Of a DNA stretch of 64,000 nucleotides, positions 9,061 to 18,100 are shown piece after piece. Numbering within the stretch: position 1 is the first letter of the stretch; the number at the start of each line of letters is the position of its first letter. Origin of the DNA: Streptomyces sp. TLI_053 (GTDB taxonomy: Bacteria > Actinomycetota > Actinomycetes > Streptomycetales > Streptomycetaceae); contig NZ_LT629775.1 in NCBI RefSeq assembly GCF_900105395.1, positions 9,637,501 to 9,701,500 on the forward strand, given 5' to 3'. The position numbers and the translations under genes are program-made. Under the pieces are notes generated by a model. That model was not told the origin of the DNA. It did no database searches and saw nothing but the letters and a program-made list of their open reading frames with translations.

Positions 9061-9425
9061 CCGGCCGGCCGGCCGCTTCATCGTCGACCGAACTCCTTTT
9101 CGCCCACCGCGCGCCTACGGCGACCTCTCCCGCAACGGCACCCTCAGGTACTGCTCCACCGCCTGCCGGCACCGCGTCAAGTCCGCCGCCCACCGCGGCC
9201 GCCGCCCACCGGGCCCGCACCGCACACCGTCGCTCGCGCCGACCGCCGCGAGCGATGGGGAAGCGTCAGCCCAACCCGCCGGAGGCGAGGAGCGGAGGGG
9301 CGGTGGGTCGCGTCGCAGTTCGCGCCCGGGGGCACTTGGCCCAACGGCCGGCAGGCCCGGCCGGCGGGAACCATCCCGAAGCCCAGCCCCCCAGGTCACG
9401 CATGGTCCCACCCCCGCGCACGGCC

Positions 9426-9446
9426 GTACTACGGTACTGCTGTACT
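9426..9446. promoter_or_regulatory. Three GTACT repeats at 8-bp spacing
   Basis: GTACT occurs at 9426-9430, 9434-9438 and 9442-9446, each exactly eight bases after the last, about 120 bp upstream of the FAD monooxygenase start. Regularly spaced short repeats in AT-richer DNA suggest a regulator binding site. No matching regulator gene is adjacent. Confidence 0.4.
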
Positions 9447-9566
9447 AGATTCGATCATGACGGCAGAACGGGACTCCCGGAGAAAGCCGGGCGGACCGGC
9501 CGGAGCCCCACGAGGGAACGGACCGGAACCGCCGCACCCATCGACCGGCGGAGGACCTGGACTGCC

Positions 9567-11042
9567 ATGCGCACTACTACGCACACCGACATAGTCGTCG
9601 TCGGAGGCGGGCCGGTCGGCATGCTGACAGCCGCCGAGCTGGGGGCGTACGGGATCGACGTCGTGGTGCTGGAGGAGCAGAGTGCGACACCCGTCCAGCC
9701 CAAGGCCGGGACCGTCCACGCCAGGGCCGTGCAGGCACTGGCCCGGCGCGGCTACCTCGGACTGCCCCGGCTCTCCGACGCCCCGGTGACCGAGCAGTTC
9801 CACTTCGCCGGAATGCCCGGCCTGACGATCACGGTTCCCGCCCGCGAGCCGGAACCCGTCCTCAAGCGCGCACAGGCCGATCTGGAGCGGGAGTTCGAGG
9901 AACGGGCCCGCGATCGCGGAGTGACCGTGCTGCGCGGCCACCGGGTGACCGCGCTGCGCCAGGGGCAGGACGGGGTCGAGGTGGTGGCCGAGGGGCCGGG
10001 GGGCACGCACACGTACAGTGCCGGCTTCGTGGTGGGGGCCGACGGCGCGCGCAGCATCGTACGGCGGGAGGCCGGCTTCGCCGAGGACACCCACCCCGCG
10101 ACGGCCTCGGCGATCATGGGTCTGGTCCGGCTGACCGAGCCCGACAAGGCACCGCGGGGCTGGTCGCGCACCGAGCGCGGTTGGGTCGTCGCGAAGCCCG
10201 TTCACGACGGGCACACCCTCGTCCGCACACTCGACTGCAGCGGGCCCCATCCCCACCGGCGCACGAAGGTGACCGTGCGGGAACTGCAGGACGAGGCGTC
10301 CAGGATCGCCGGGTACGACATCCCGATGGAGGACCCGCTCGCTCTGACCCGGTTCAGCGACTTCACCCGGCTGGTGCGCCACTACCGCAAGGACCGGGTG
10401 TTCCTGGCGGGGGACGCCGCGCACGTCCACTTCCCGATCGGGGGGCAGGGGTTGAGCACCGGACTCGTCGACGCGCTCAACCTGGGCTGGAAGCTGGCCC
10501 ACGCCGTGCGCGGAACGGCGGGCGAGGGGCTGCTCGACACGTACGACGACGAGCGCAGGCCGGCCGCGCAGCGGGTCATCGACAACACCCGCGTCCAGCT
10601 GACGCTGATGCGACCCGACCCCGGACTCGACCCGCTGCGCGCGATGGTCGCCGAGCTGCTGACGCTGGAACAGGCCCGTGGGCACATGGGGGACTTGATC
10701 AGCGCACAGGAGACGGTGTACCCGGTCCGCTCGGGCTTCGCCTCCCGGTGGGAGGGGCGGTTCCTGGAGAACGTCCCGGTGCGGGAGGGCGCGGACCCGC
10801 AGGACGTCACGGGGCTGCTGTCCGACGGCCGTCCGCTCCTTCTCCTGTCCGGCGAGCGGGCCGCGGCCCACGGCAGGTCGGCCCGAGGCTGGGCCCATGT
10901 GCTGAACACCGTTGCCGCGTCACCCGATGCCGCCCTCCCGTGCGAGGCGGTGCTGGTGCGTCCTGACGGCCACATCGCCTGGGCGCCGGACGCGGGTGAC
11001 CTCACCGACGCGCTGCGCCAGTGGTTCGGCGAGCCCCGATAG
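9567..11042 (+). CDS. FAD-dependent aromatic-type monooxygenase
   Basis: A 491-residue flavoprotein hydroxylase of the PheA/TfdB family (aromatic polyketide oxygenases and rifampicin monooxygenase belong here). It shows the FAD-binding GGGPVG near residue 15, the GADGARSIVRR (DG) motif in the middle and VFLAGDAAHVHFPIGGQG that binds the flavin ribityl chain. A C-terminal ~100-residue extension fits the thioredoxin-like domain of this family. ATG 9567 is preceded by GGAGG. It should use NAD(P)H and O2 to hydroxylate or epoxidise an aromatic or polyketide substrate. It lies upstream of the butyrolactone genes; a link is not proven. Confidence 0.9.
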   Translation: MRTTTHTDIVVVGGGPVGMLTAAELGAYGIDVVVLEEQSATPVQPKAGTVHARAVQALARRGYLGLPRLSDAPVTEQFHFAGMPGLTITVPAREPEPVLKRAQADLEREFEERARDRGVTVLRGHRVTALRQGQDGVEVVAEGPGGTHTYSAGFVVGADGARSIVRREAGFAEDTHPATASAIMGLVRLTEPDKAPRGWSRTERGWVVAKPVHDGHTLVRTLDCSGPHPHRRTKVTVRELQDEASRIAGYDIPMEDPLALTRFSDFTRLVRHYRKDRVFLAGDAAHVHFPIGGQGLSTGLVDALNLGWKLAHAVRGTAGEGLLDTYDDERRPAAQRVIDNTRVQLTLMRPDPGLDPLRAMVAELLTLEQARGHMGDLISAQETVYPVRSGFASRWEGRFLENVPVREGADPQDVTGLLSDGRPLLLLSGERAAAHGRSARGWAHVLNTVAASPDAALPCEAVLVRPDGHIAWAPDAGDLTDALRQWFGEPR

Positions 11043-11204
11043 CCGACGGCGGGCCGCAGTCCGGTCGGCGCCCGTCGGGGCGCTGCCGGGGCGGCCCGCG
11101 CGGTCCTTCCGTCGTGCTCGGTCCGGCAGGTCCTGCCTCGTCACGCCGCCCCTTCCCGGCTGTGAGCTGGATCTCTTCATTGAGCAATGACCTGATCAGT
11201 GCAT

Positions 11205-11230
11205 AAGATCATCTGCCTGGTTTGGATCTT
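11205..11230. promoter_or_regulatory. 26-bp inverted repeat upstream of the AfsA homologue
   Basis: AAGATC (11205-11210) and GATCTT (11225-11230) are inverted around a 14-base spacer, about 50 bp before the afsA-like start. Butyrolactone receptor sites (AREs) are 22-26-bp imperfect palindromes in this position, but the sequence does not clearly match the ARE consensus. Confidence 0.35.
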
Positions 11231-11278
11231 GTTCCGGAAGCGGCTCTCCTGCCGCCGGCGGAACCCACGGGGGAGTTC

Positions 11279-12223
11279 ATGAACACGACGACGACCGACA
11301 CGGGAATCGACACCGGAATCGACCGGGCGCCCAGCGCGCCGGTTCCCGCATCGCTGGCTCAGCTGCACCGCGCCAGGGAGGCCGACGCCTTCCCGGTCAG
11401 CTGGGCACGGACCGGGGACGACCACTACGCGGTGGTCGCCAGGTGGCCCGACACGCACCCGTACTTCGTACCGGTGCACGGGCACCGCTTCGATCCACTG
11501 CTCGTCACCGAGACCATGCGTCAGGCCACCCTGCTCGTACTGCACGCCGGGTACGGCGTTCCCCTGGGCCACCACTTCCTCCTGACGGAGCTGCAGTTCT
11601 CCTGCCAATCGGACCGGCTCGCCATCGAGGACGGCCCGGCGGAGGTGGAGGTGCAGGTGGTCTGCTCGGAGCTGAAGTGGGCCCAGGGGCACGTCTCCCA
11701 TCTCAAGGTCGACATGGTCGTCCACCGGGCCGGGTCGGCCGTGGCCACGGGCTCCATCCTGGGGCGGATCGTCGGCCCGGAGACCTACCGCCGGATACGG
11801 GGCGACCGAGGCGTCCCGGGATTCGAGGTCCCGGGGACACCTCCGGTGACCGCCGGGCTCGTCGGCCGGTCGAACCCGGAGGACGTCCTGCTCTCGTCCA
11901 CCCCGCAGGACCGGCTGTGGCAGCTGCGGGTCGACACCGGGCACCCGGTCCTGTTCCAGGGCGAGAAGGACCACGTCCCCGGGATGCTGCTGCTCGAGGC
12001 AGCCAGGCAGGCCGCCGAACTGGCCACGCCCTCCCAGCCGTTCGTCCCCTCCTCGAGACGCATGACCTTCCAGCGCTACGCGGAGTTCGGCACCCCCTGC
12101 TGGATAGAAGCCGACGCACTGGCCACTTCGCGCGCCGGAACCACCGGCATCACCGTCACGGGGAGCCAGGACGGCAGTGCGGTGTTCCGCGCCGAGCTCT
12201 CCGCGGACCTTCCCGCCTGCTGA
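11279..12223 (+). CDS. AfsA-family gamma-butyrolactone synthase homologue
   Basis: A 314-residue protein with the duplicated AfsA hotdog-like domain: FVPVHGHRFDPLLVTETMRQ in the first half and PVLFQGEKDHVPGMLLLEAARQA in the second, matching the paired motifs of AfsA/ScbA/BarX. These enzymes condense a beta-ketoacyl-ACP with dihydroxyacetone phosphate in the first step of A-factor-type signal synthesis. ATG 11279 follows GGGGGAG. The next gene, an NmrA-like reductase 17 bases downstream, fits the later reduction step. No TetR-type ArpA/ScbR receptor gene is adjacent, which is unusual. Confidence 0.92.
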   Translation: MNTTTTDTGIDTGIDRAPSAPVPASLAQLHRAREADAFPVSWARTGDDHYAVVARWPDTHPYFVPVHGHRFDPLLVTETMRQATLLVLHAGYGVPLGHHFLLTELQFSCQSDRLAIEDGPAEVEVQVVCSELKWAQGHVSHLKVDMVVHRAGSAVATGSILGRIVGPETYRRIRGDRGVPGFEVPGTPPVTAGLVGRSNPEDVLLSSTPQDRLWQLRVDTGHPVLFQGEKDHVPGMLLLEAARQAAELATPSQPFVPSSRRMTFQRYAEFGTPCWIEADALATSRAGTTGITVTGSQDGSAVFRAELSADLPAC

Positions 12224-12240
12224 CGAACGGAGACGCACAC

Positions 12241-13083
12241 ATGATCCTGGTCACCGGCGCAACCGGCACGACAGGGCGGGAGGTCGCCCGCCTGCTGGCC
12301 CCCGGCCACCCGCTGCGCATCCTCACCAGGCGGCCCGAACTCGTCACTGCCCAAGGGCCCGCCGTCACCGTGGTGCGCGGCGGCTTCACGGACCCGGAGA
12401 GCCTCCACCGGGCACTGACGGGAGTCCGCGCCGCCTTCCTGGTCACCAACCGGGTGGGGGAGGAGGACGACGCCCGGTTCATCGACGCGGCCCGGGCCTG
12501 CGGCGTACGGCATGTGGTCAAACTCTCCGCGGCCGCCGTGGAGGATCCGGAGGCGGACGACCTCATCACCCGCTGGCAGCGCGAGAACGAGCGGGCCCTG
12601 CGGGAATCGGGCCTCGCGTGGACCTTGCTGCGCCCCCGGTCCTTCATGTCCAACACCTTGTCGTGGGCCCGGGCCGTCCGTACCGAGGGCGTCGTGCGTG
12701 CGCTCCACGGGGACTCCCTCAACGCCTGCGTGGACCCGCGGGACGTCGCCGAAGCAGCGGTGCACGCTCTGACGCAGGACGGGCAGGAAGGCCGCGTGCA
12801 TGCGCTCTCCGGTCCGGAGGCGGTCACCGCGCGCGAACAGACCGCCGTGCTCTCGAAGGTGCTGGGGCGCCCCCTGCGCTTCGAGGAACTCGGGCCGGAG
12901 CAGGCCCGCGCTGCACTGCTCGACCGCTACCCCGAGGCGATCGTCGAAGCGCTCCTGCAGAGCGCGGAGCGCCAGAAGGCCGGCGCGAAAGCACGGGTGG
13001 ACTCCGCGGTGCCCGCGCTGCTGGGACGCCCCTCACGGCCCTTCGGGACCTGGGCGGCGGACCACGCGCAGGCGTTCGCCTGA
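12241..13083 (+). CDS. NmrA-like NAD(P)-dependent reductase
   Basis: A 280-residue atypical short-chain dehydrogenase of the NmrA group. The N-terminus MILVTGATGTTGREV is a Rossmann nucleotide-binding loop, followed by the family's typical WTLLRPRSFMSN segment and a C-terminal helical part. It starts 17 bases after the afsA-like gene and is likely cotranscribed. In butyrolactone pathways such reductases act on the butenolide or the 6-keto group (compare ScbB), so the same role is inferred. An independent oxidoreductase role is possible. Confidence 0.85.
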   Translation: MILVTGATGTTGREVARLLAPGHPLRILTRRPELVTAQGPAVTVVRGGFTDPESLHRALTGVRAAFLVTNRVGEEDDARFIDAARACGVRHVVKLSAAAVEDPEADDLITRWQRENERALRESGLAWTLLRPRSFMSNTLSWARAVRTEGVVRALHGDSLNACVDPRDVAEAAVHALTQDGQEGRVHALSGPEAVTAREQTAVLSKVLGRPLRFEELGPEQARAALLDRYPEAIVEALLQSAERQKAGAKARVDSAVPALLGRPSRPFGTWAADHAQAFA

Positions 13084-13819
13084 CCGTTCCGCGGGGCAGC
13101 GCAGGGCCGGACCGTCGGGCAGTACGGCGGGCAGCACGGAGGGGCTGTGCGGCGGGCTGCACGGCGGGCCGGGTCCTCGGCCCGCCGTACGGCCACGCCG
13201 TCCGTCCGGGCTGCGGCCACCGGTGAATGCGTGGCCGGGCCGGGGTGCTGGCCCACGCGCTGCGCCCGGCCCGCCTTGACGAGCCGCTCCGGAGTCGCGC
13301 GGACCTTGTGGTCGGTGTTGTCGGCGCCGAACGCCGCGGACGCCTCGCCCGCCCGCGCCGGCCTACCGGCCGTGGCCAGGGCGCTCAGGACATCGTCGGC
13401 AATCCCCGGATCGCTTTGCCGTCGTTGGGGCTTCCGGCGCCGGCGGCGCCGAGGCACACCGGGCAGTCGGGAACGGACACAGCAGGCGCTCCTGCTCGTC
13501 GGGTCCGTGGTCGTTCCCTGCGTCGGCCGGGTCGCGCAGGGGGCCCGGGCTGCCGCCTGCCGGGCCGCCGTGGCGCGAACACCGGACCTCGCCGGTTGTC
13601 GACCAATTCGATGCCGGGCCCGGGCGCAGGGTCGATGCGGGCGGGCTGTGCCGATCCCCGCCACCCGCTCGGGTTTCGTCACCGTGCGATGCGTATGGTC
13701 GCCGAGGAGGTGCACGAATGGTTGGGGAGAGCGTGATGCGCGTCGCCGTGGTCGGTTCGGGCGCGCTGGGAGCGGCGGTGGCGGACGAGCTCGTGCGCCG
13801 CCCGGCGGGCGAGGTCGGC
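13084..13819. other. Degenerate stretch with transposase-like and oxidoreductase-like remnants
   Basis: No intact gene. On the minus strand at about 13236-13406 a frame reads VLSALATAGRPARAGEASAAFG..KVRATPERLVKAGRAQRVG, like the winged-helix segment found in Streptomyces transposase-type proteins, without a start or catalytic part. On the plus strand from 13736 the frame MRVAVVGSGALGAAVADELVRR is the beginning of an NAD(P)-binding oxidoreductase, cut off after about 25 residues where integrase sequence begins. Short GC-rich repeats occur at 13100-13190. Confidence 0.5.
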
Positions 13820-14260
13820 CTCGCCCGCTTCCGCCGCACCCTCGCCTGGCACATCGCCCGCCGCGCCCTCCTCCAGGCCGCTACCGAACCCCGCTTCGAG
13901 GGCCGCCGGATCACCGCCCGCTTCGCCCGCACCTTCCTCGCCCGCGACGGCGCCGTCCTCCACGACAACCCGCACGCCCTGCTCCTGTGCGTCCACCGCA
14001 GCGGCACCGTCCTGTGCGCCCGCGAAGGCACCCGAGAGGTCCCCGCCCTGGGCCGGTGCGTCCCCGGCTGAGGGAACACGGTGCGCACCGACCGCCACGC
14101 CGACCAACTGCGTGCGCGCGCCGACCAGCTCCACCAGCAGGCCCGCCACACCCCCGAGCCCGTCGCCGACCGGCTGCTCACCAACGCCGCCCGGCTGCGG
14201 TCCTGGGCCGACGAACACGACCGCACCCGCCTCACCGAGCCGGAGACCCCACCGCGATGA
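13820..14260 (+). pseudogene. Tyrosine-integrase C-terminal remnant with a nonsense codon
   Basis: The frame LARFRRTLAWHIARR, then EPRFEGRRITARFARTF..DNPHALLLC.., then VRTDRHADQLRARADQLHQQA, follows the C-terminal layout I know from Streptomyces phage-type integrases that travel with a small DUF6262-like protein. The stretch with the catalytic tyrosine and the segment after it is missing. A TGA at 14069-14071 interrupts the frame exactly where the family has a cysteine (RC-PGC-N), so TGC to TGA is likely. The frame continues unbroken to 14260. This is a dead mobile-element remnant. Confidence 0.7.
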
Positions 14261-14667
14261 CCCCCGCCCCCGACGAGCGCTAACGCATCCGCGCCGCCAT
14301 GCAGCGCATCCTGACCGGCGCCCCGCAGCACTCCAACGGCGCGCTGACCATCGTCGCCCGCGCCCAGGAAGCCGGAGTACCCCGCAACGCCCTGACCCAG
14401 CGCCACCCCGACCTTCGCAACGAGTTCTACGACCACGTCCGCCGGCGCGGCGCCGTCCCCGACTCCGAAGCCCGCCTGCGGGCCACGGTCGCCACGTTGA
14501 GGAAGTCGATCGCCTCCAAGAACGAGGAGCTCGGCCGGCTCCGGGCCGACGTCCCCGCCCTGGTGCGGGTCGTCCACCAGCTCACCGTGGAGAACCATCG
14601 GCTGCGCGAGCGGTCGGCGTCAGGCGACCCTCGTGTCGTCCCGCTGCGGCCGCACCCACCCGGGTAG
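14257..14667 (+). pseudogene. DUF6262-like integrase accessory gene with early nonsense codon
   Basis: The ATG at 14257 overlaps the integrase stop (ATGA), as in intact cassettes. After MTPAPDER the frame meets TAA at 14281-14283, then resumes with RIRAAMQRILTGAPQHSNG and GVPRNALTQRHPDLRNEFYDHV, followed by a coiled coil (LRKSIASKNEELGRLRADV) and VHQLTVENHRLRER. These match the small helical proteins that accompany actinobacterial tyrosine recombinases. Translation from ATG 14299 could give 122 residues, but the neighbouring integrase is dead. Confidence 0.7.
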
Positions 14668-15181
14668 CGGAAACCCGTCGGCCAGAACCCCGGTCCACCC
14701 CGTCGGGCAGCGGCGGGGTGGACCGGTGCACACACGGCTCGGGGCAGTGCCGCCACACCATCGGCGGTTGCCCTGTCCGCCCGAGACGTCCTCCCAAGGG
14801 TGAGCACCGGTTTGTGGTTCGGCCGGGAAGCCAGCGGCTGCGGGGCGCGCCGCGGCGCGCGGTTCGGCGCGGGCAGGAACCGCGCGCGGACCGTCCGCCG
14901 GTCCCGGGCCTCGCACGCACCGGCGCGGAGCCACCCCGCAGTGCTTCGGAGACACGGTTTCACGCCGTTCCGGCCCCGGCGCGCGCTCAGGAGACTGTTG
15001 CGACGGGCTCCTCCGTCCCGGGCCCAACGGGCCCACCTTCCACGGCGGGCGGGGCGGGGCCCAGCAGGTGTCTGTCCGCGCCCGCTCCGGCGGCAGCCGG
15101 ACCGGGGCGCATACCTCCGCTTCCCTCGCCGGTACAGCGCGGTCGTTGCCGGTGGGCACGTACGGGAATGGGGTCGGGCTG
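14668..15181. other. Intergenic region upstream of the PKS
   Basis: 514 bases without a recognisable gene. It separates the integrase remnants from the PKS and presumably carries the PKS promoter; I could not assign -10/-35 boxes with confidence. Confidence 0.5.
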
Positions 15182-18100
15182 ATGGCGGTCGACGGGGTGG
15201 TACCGATCGCGGTGATCGGTGTGGGGTGCCGGTTCCCGGGCGGGGTGGACTCGCCGGGGTCGCTGTGGCGGTTGCTGTTGGAGGGCCGGGAGACGGTGGG
15301 CCCGGTGCCGCCGGACCGGTGGGACGCCGTCGAGCTGATGAGCTTCCAGGACCCGGCGACGGCGGCACGCTACGGCCGTGGCAGTTTCCTCGACGGGGAC
15401 CTGTGGGCGTGGGAGCCCACCGCGTTCGCGGTGGCGCCGAGGGAGGCTCCGATGGTGGACCCCCAGCACCAGCTGGCGGCGGAGTGCGCGTGGGAGGCGA
15501 TCGAGCACGCCGGTGTCCCGCTTCGGCGGATGCGCGGCTCCGCCACCGGGGTGTACCTGGGCCTGTTCGCGCAGGACCACATGATGGCAACGGCGCGGCC
15601 GGTGCGGGACCGGCTGGACGGGCACGGGGCGATACTCACTGTGCCGGGTTTCGCACCGGGGCGGATCGGCTTCGCGCTGGATCTGCGGGGCCCGACCGTG
15701 GCGGTGGAGACCTTGTGCTCCTCCGGCCTGACCGCGGTGCATCTGGCGTGCCAGGCGCTGGCCGCCGGTGACTGCGAGATGGCGCTGGCCGGCGGGACCC
15801 AGACGATATCCGGCCCGCACACGCTGCACTGGGAGGCCGAGACGTTCCACTCCGACGCCGGGCACTGCTTCGCCTTCGACGCGCGGGCCGACGGATTCGT
15901 GCGAGGTGAGGGAGCCGGAATGGTGCTCCTCAAACCTTTGTCCCGGGCACTGGCGGACGGTGACCGGGTCCTGGCGGTGATCCGCGGCTCGGCGATGTCG
16001 AACGACGGGCAGGCCGAGCGGCTGACCGCGCCCTCCTCGGCCATGCAGGAGACCGCGTTCCGCAAGGCCGTGGAACGGGCCGGCATCGACCCGGGCACCG
16101 TCGGACTCGTCGAGGCGCACGGCCCCGGCACCCCGACGGGCGACAGCGCGGAGTACGCGTCGCTCAACGCCGTGTACGGCCGGGGACGGGGCCGCTGCGC
16201 GCTGGGCTCGCTCAAGTCGAACCTGGGGCACTTGGAGGCCGCGGCGGGGATCGCCGGGCTGATCAAGGCCGTCTGGGCGGTGCGCGAGGGCGTGGTGCCG
16301 CCGAATGTGAACTTCGCATCGTGGAACCCGGCCATCGACGTGGACCCGGCGTCCAGGCTGTTCGTTCCCGTCCGCGCGATGCCGTGGCCGGTGGAGGGCA
16401 CAGGCCGCCTCGCGGCGGTGTCCTCCTACGGTCTGTCGGGCACCAACACCCACGTCGTCGTCGAGCAGGCACCCGCGCCCGCCACCCGCCGCCGTGGGGC
16501 AGGGGCCCGGAACACGGAAGCGAACGAGGTCCGGGAGGCGGGTGCGGGCCGGTTGTTCCTGCTGTCCGCGCCGTCCCGGCAAGCACTGCCCGCGGCGGCC
16601 GAGCGCCTGGCCTCCTGGGTCGAGTCGGCAACCGCCGACCTGGGCGACCTCGCGCACACCCTCGCCGTGCGCCGCTCCCACACCGGCACGCGCCTGGTGG
16701 TGCACGCCACCACCCGGACCGAACTGACCGACCGGCTGCGGGCCTTCGCCGCACACGGCGCGAACGACCACGTCACCGAGGGGCGGCCCGTCCTACCGCC
16801 GGCCGGGCTCGGCCCGGTCCTGGTGTTCAGCGGGCAGGGCTCGGAGTCCTTCGGCATGTGCCACCAGCTCCTCGGCCACGACCGCGCCTTCACCGCGGTG
16901 GTGGACGAGACCGAACCGATGCTGCGGGAAATCGCCGGATTCTCCTTGCGCCGCGTGCTCACCGAGCCCGGCCTGCTCACCGACGTCGAGCACATCCATC
17001 CCACTCTGGTCGCCGTCCAGCTCGCCCTGGTCGCGCTGTGGCGCTCCTGGGGCATCGAGCCCGCCGCGGTGATCGGCCAGTCCGTCGGAGAGATCACCGC
17101 GGCGGTCGTGGCCGGCGCCCTGTCGGTGCGCCAGGGCCTGACCGTCAGCCACCGCCGTGCCGTGGTGGCCGGACGGACGACAGGTGGTGTGATGGCATCG
17201 GTGATGCTGAACGCCGACGACGCCCGCGCCGCGATCGAGGACCTCGGCCTGGACGACGTGTGGGTCGCCGTGATGACCTCACCGGGCACCAGCGTCGTGG
17301 CCGGCTCCGCAGAGCAGGTCGAACGACTCGTCGCGCACTGGCAGAGCCACGACGTCGGCGCGCGGATGGTCCAGGCGGGCTGGGCCTCCCACACCCCGCA
17401 CATGGACCCGGTCCTGGACGACATCCGCGCCCTCCTCGCCGACATCACTCCGCAGCAGCCGGCACTTCCCCTCTACTCCACCGCCCACCAGGACCCGCGG
17501 ACGCCCGCCGGGTGCGACGCCCGCTACTGGGCGCTGAACCTGCGCGAACCCGTGCGCCTGCACGCCGCGTTCACCGCGGCGCTCCAGGACGGGCACCGCC
17601 TGTTCGTGGAGTGCTCCCCCCACCCGCTGATCACCCGGGCCATCGCCGACACCGCCGCCCACGACAGGATCCGCGGCGTGGTCGCACTGGGCACACTGCG
17701 GCGCGACACCGACGACCGGGCCGCCATCGCCGCCAACCTCGCCGCCGCCCACTGTGCCGGCGCGGCCCTCGACTGGGAGCACCGGTACCCGGGCGAACTG
17801 GTCGACGCTCCCACCACGACCTGGCACCGCGTCCACTACCGGCCCGAACCGGCCCACGAACCGGTGGCGCCGGGCCTGCCCGGCGCCACCCAGCACAGCC
17901 TCCTCGGCGGCCACGTCCACGACCCCGACCGCCCCGGCCGACACCTGTGGCAGACCCACCTGTCACCGACCCGCATACCGTGGCTGGCCGACCACCAGGT
18001 GGCAGACGCCGTTGTGATGGCCGGCGCCGGGATGTGCGAGATGGTCCTGTCCGCCGCCCGGCAGGCCCTTGCCACCGACCTGGTCACCATCACCGGCCTC

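Larger units (their letters stand above)
8889..9566. other. Gene-poor stretch with short repeats and a zinc-finger-like remnant
   Basis: 678 bases without a confident gene. It holds five CAGCC units, a GTACT triplet repeat near 9430, and on the plus strand at about 9079-9215 a frame reading DRTPFRPP..SRNGTLRYCSTACRHRVKSAAHR, reminiscent of the C-terminus of CGNR-type zinc-finger proteins but with the motif degenerate. Confidence 0.5.

Noticed and set aside
13236..13406. Functional transposase
   Set aside because: Only a winged-helix-like segment is present, without start, catalytic residues or terminal inverted repeats.
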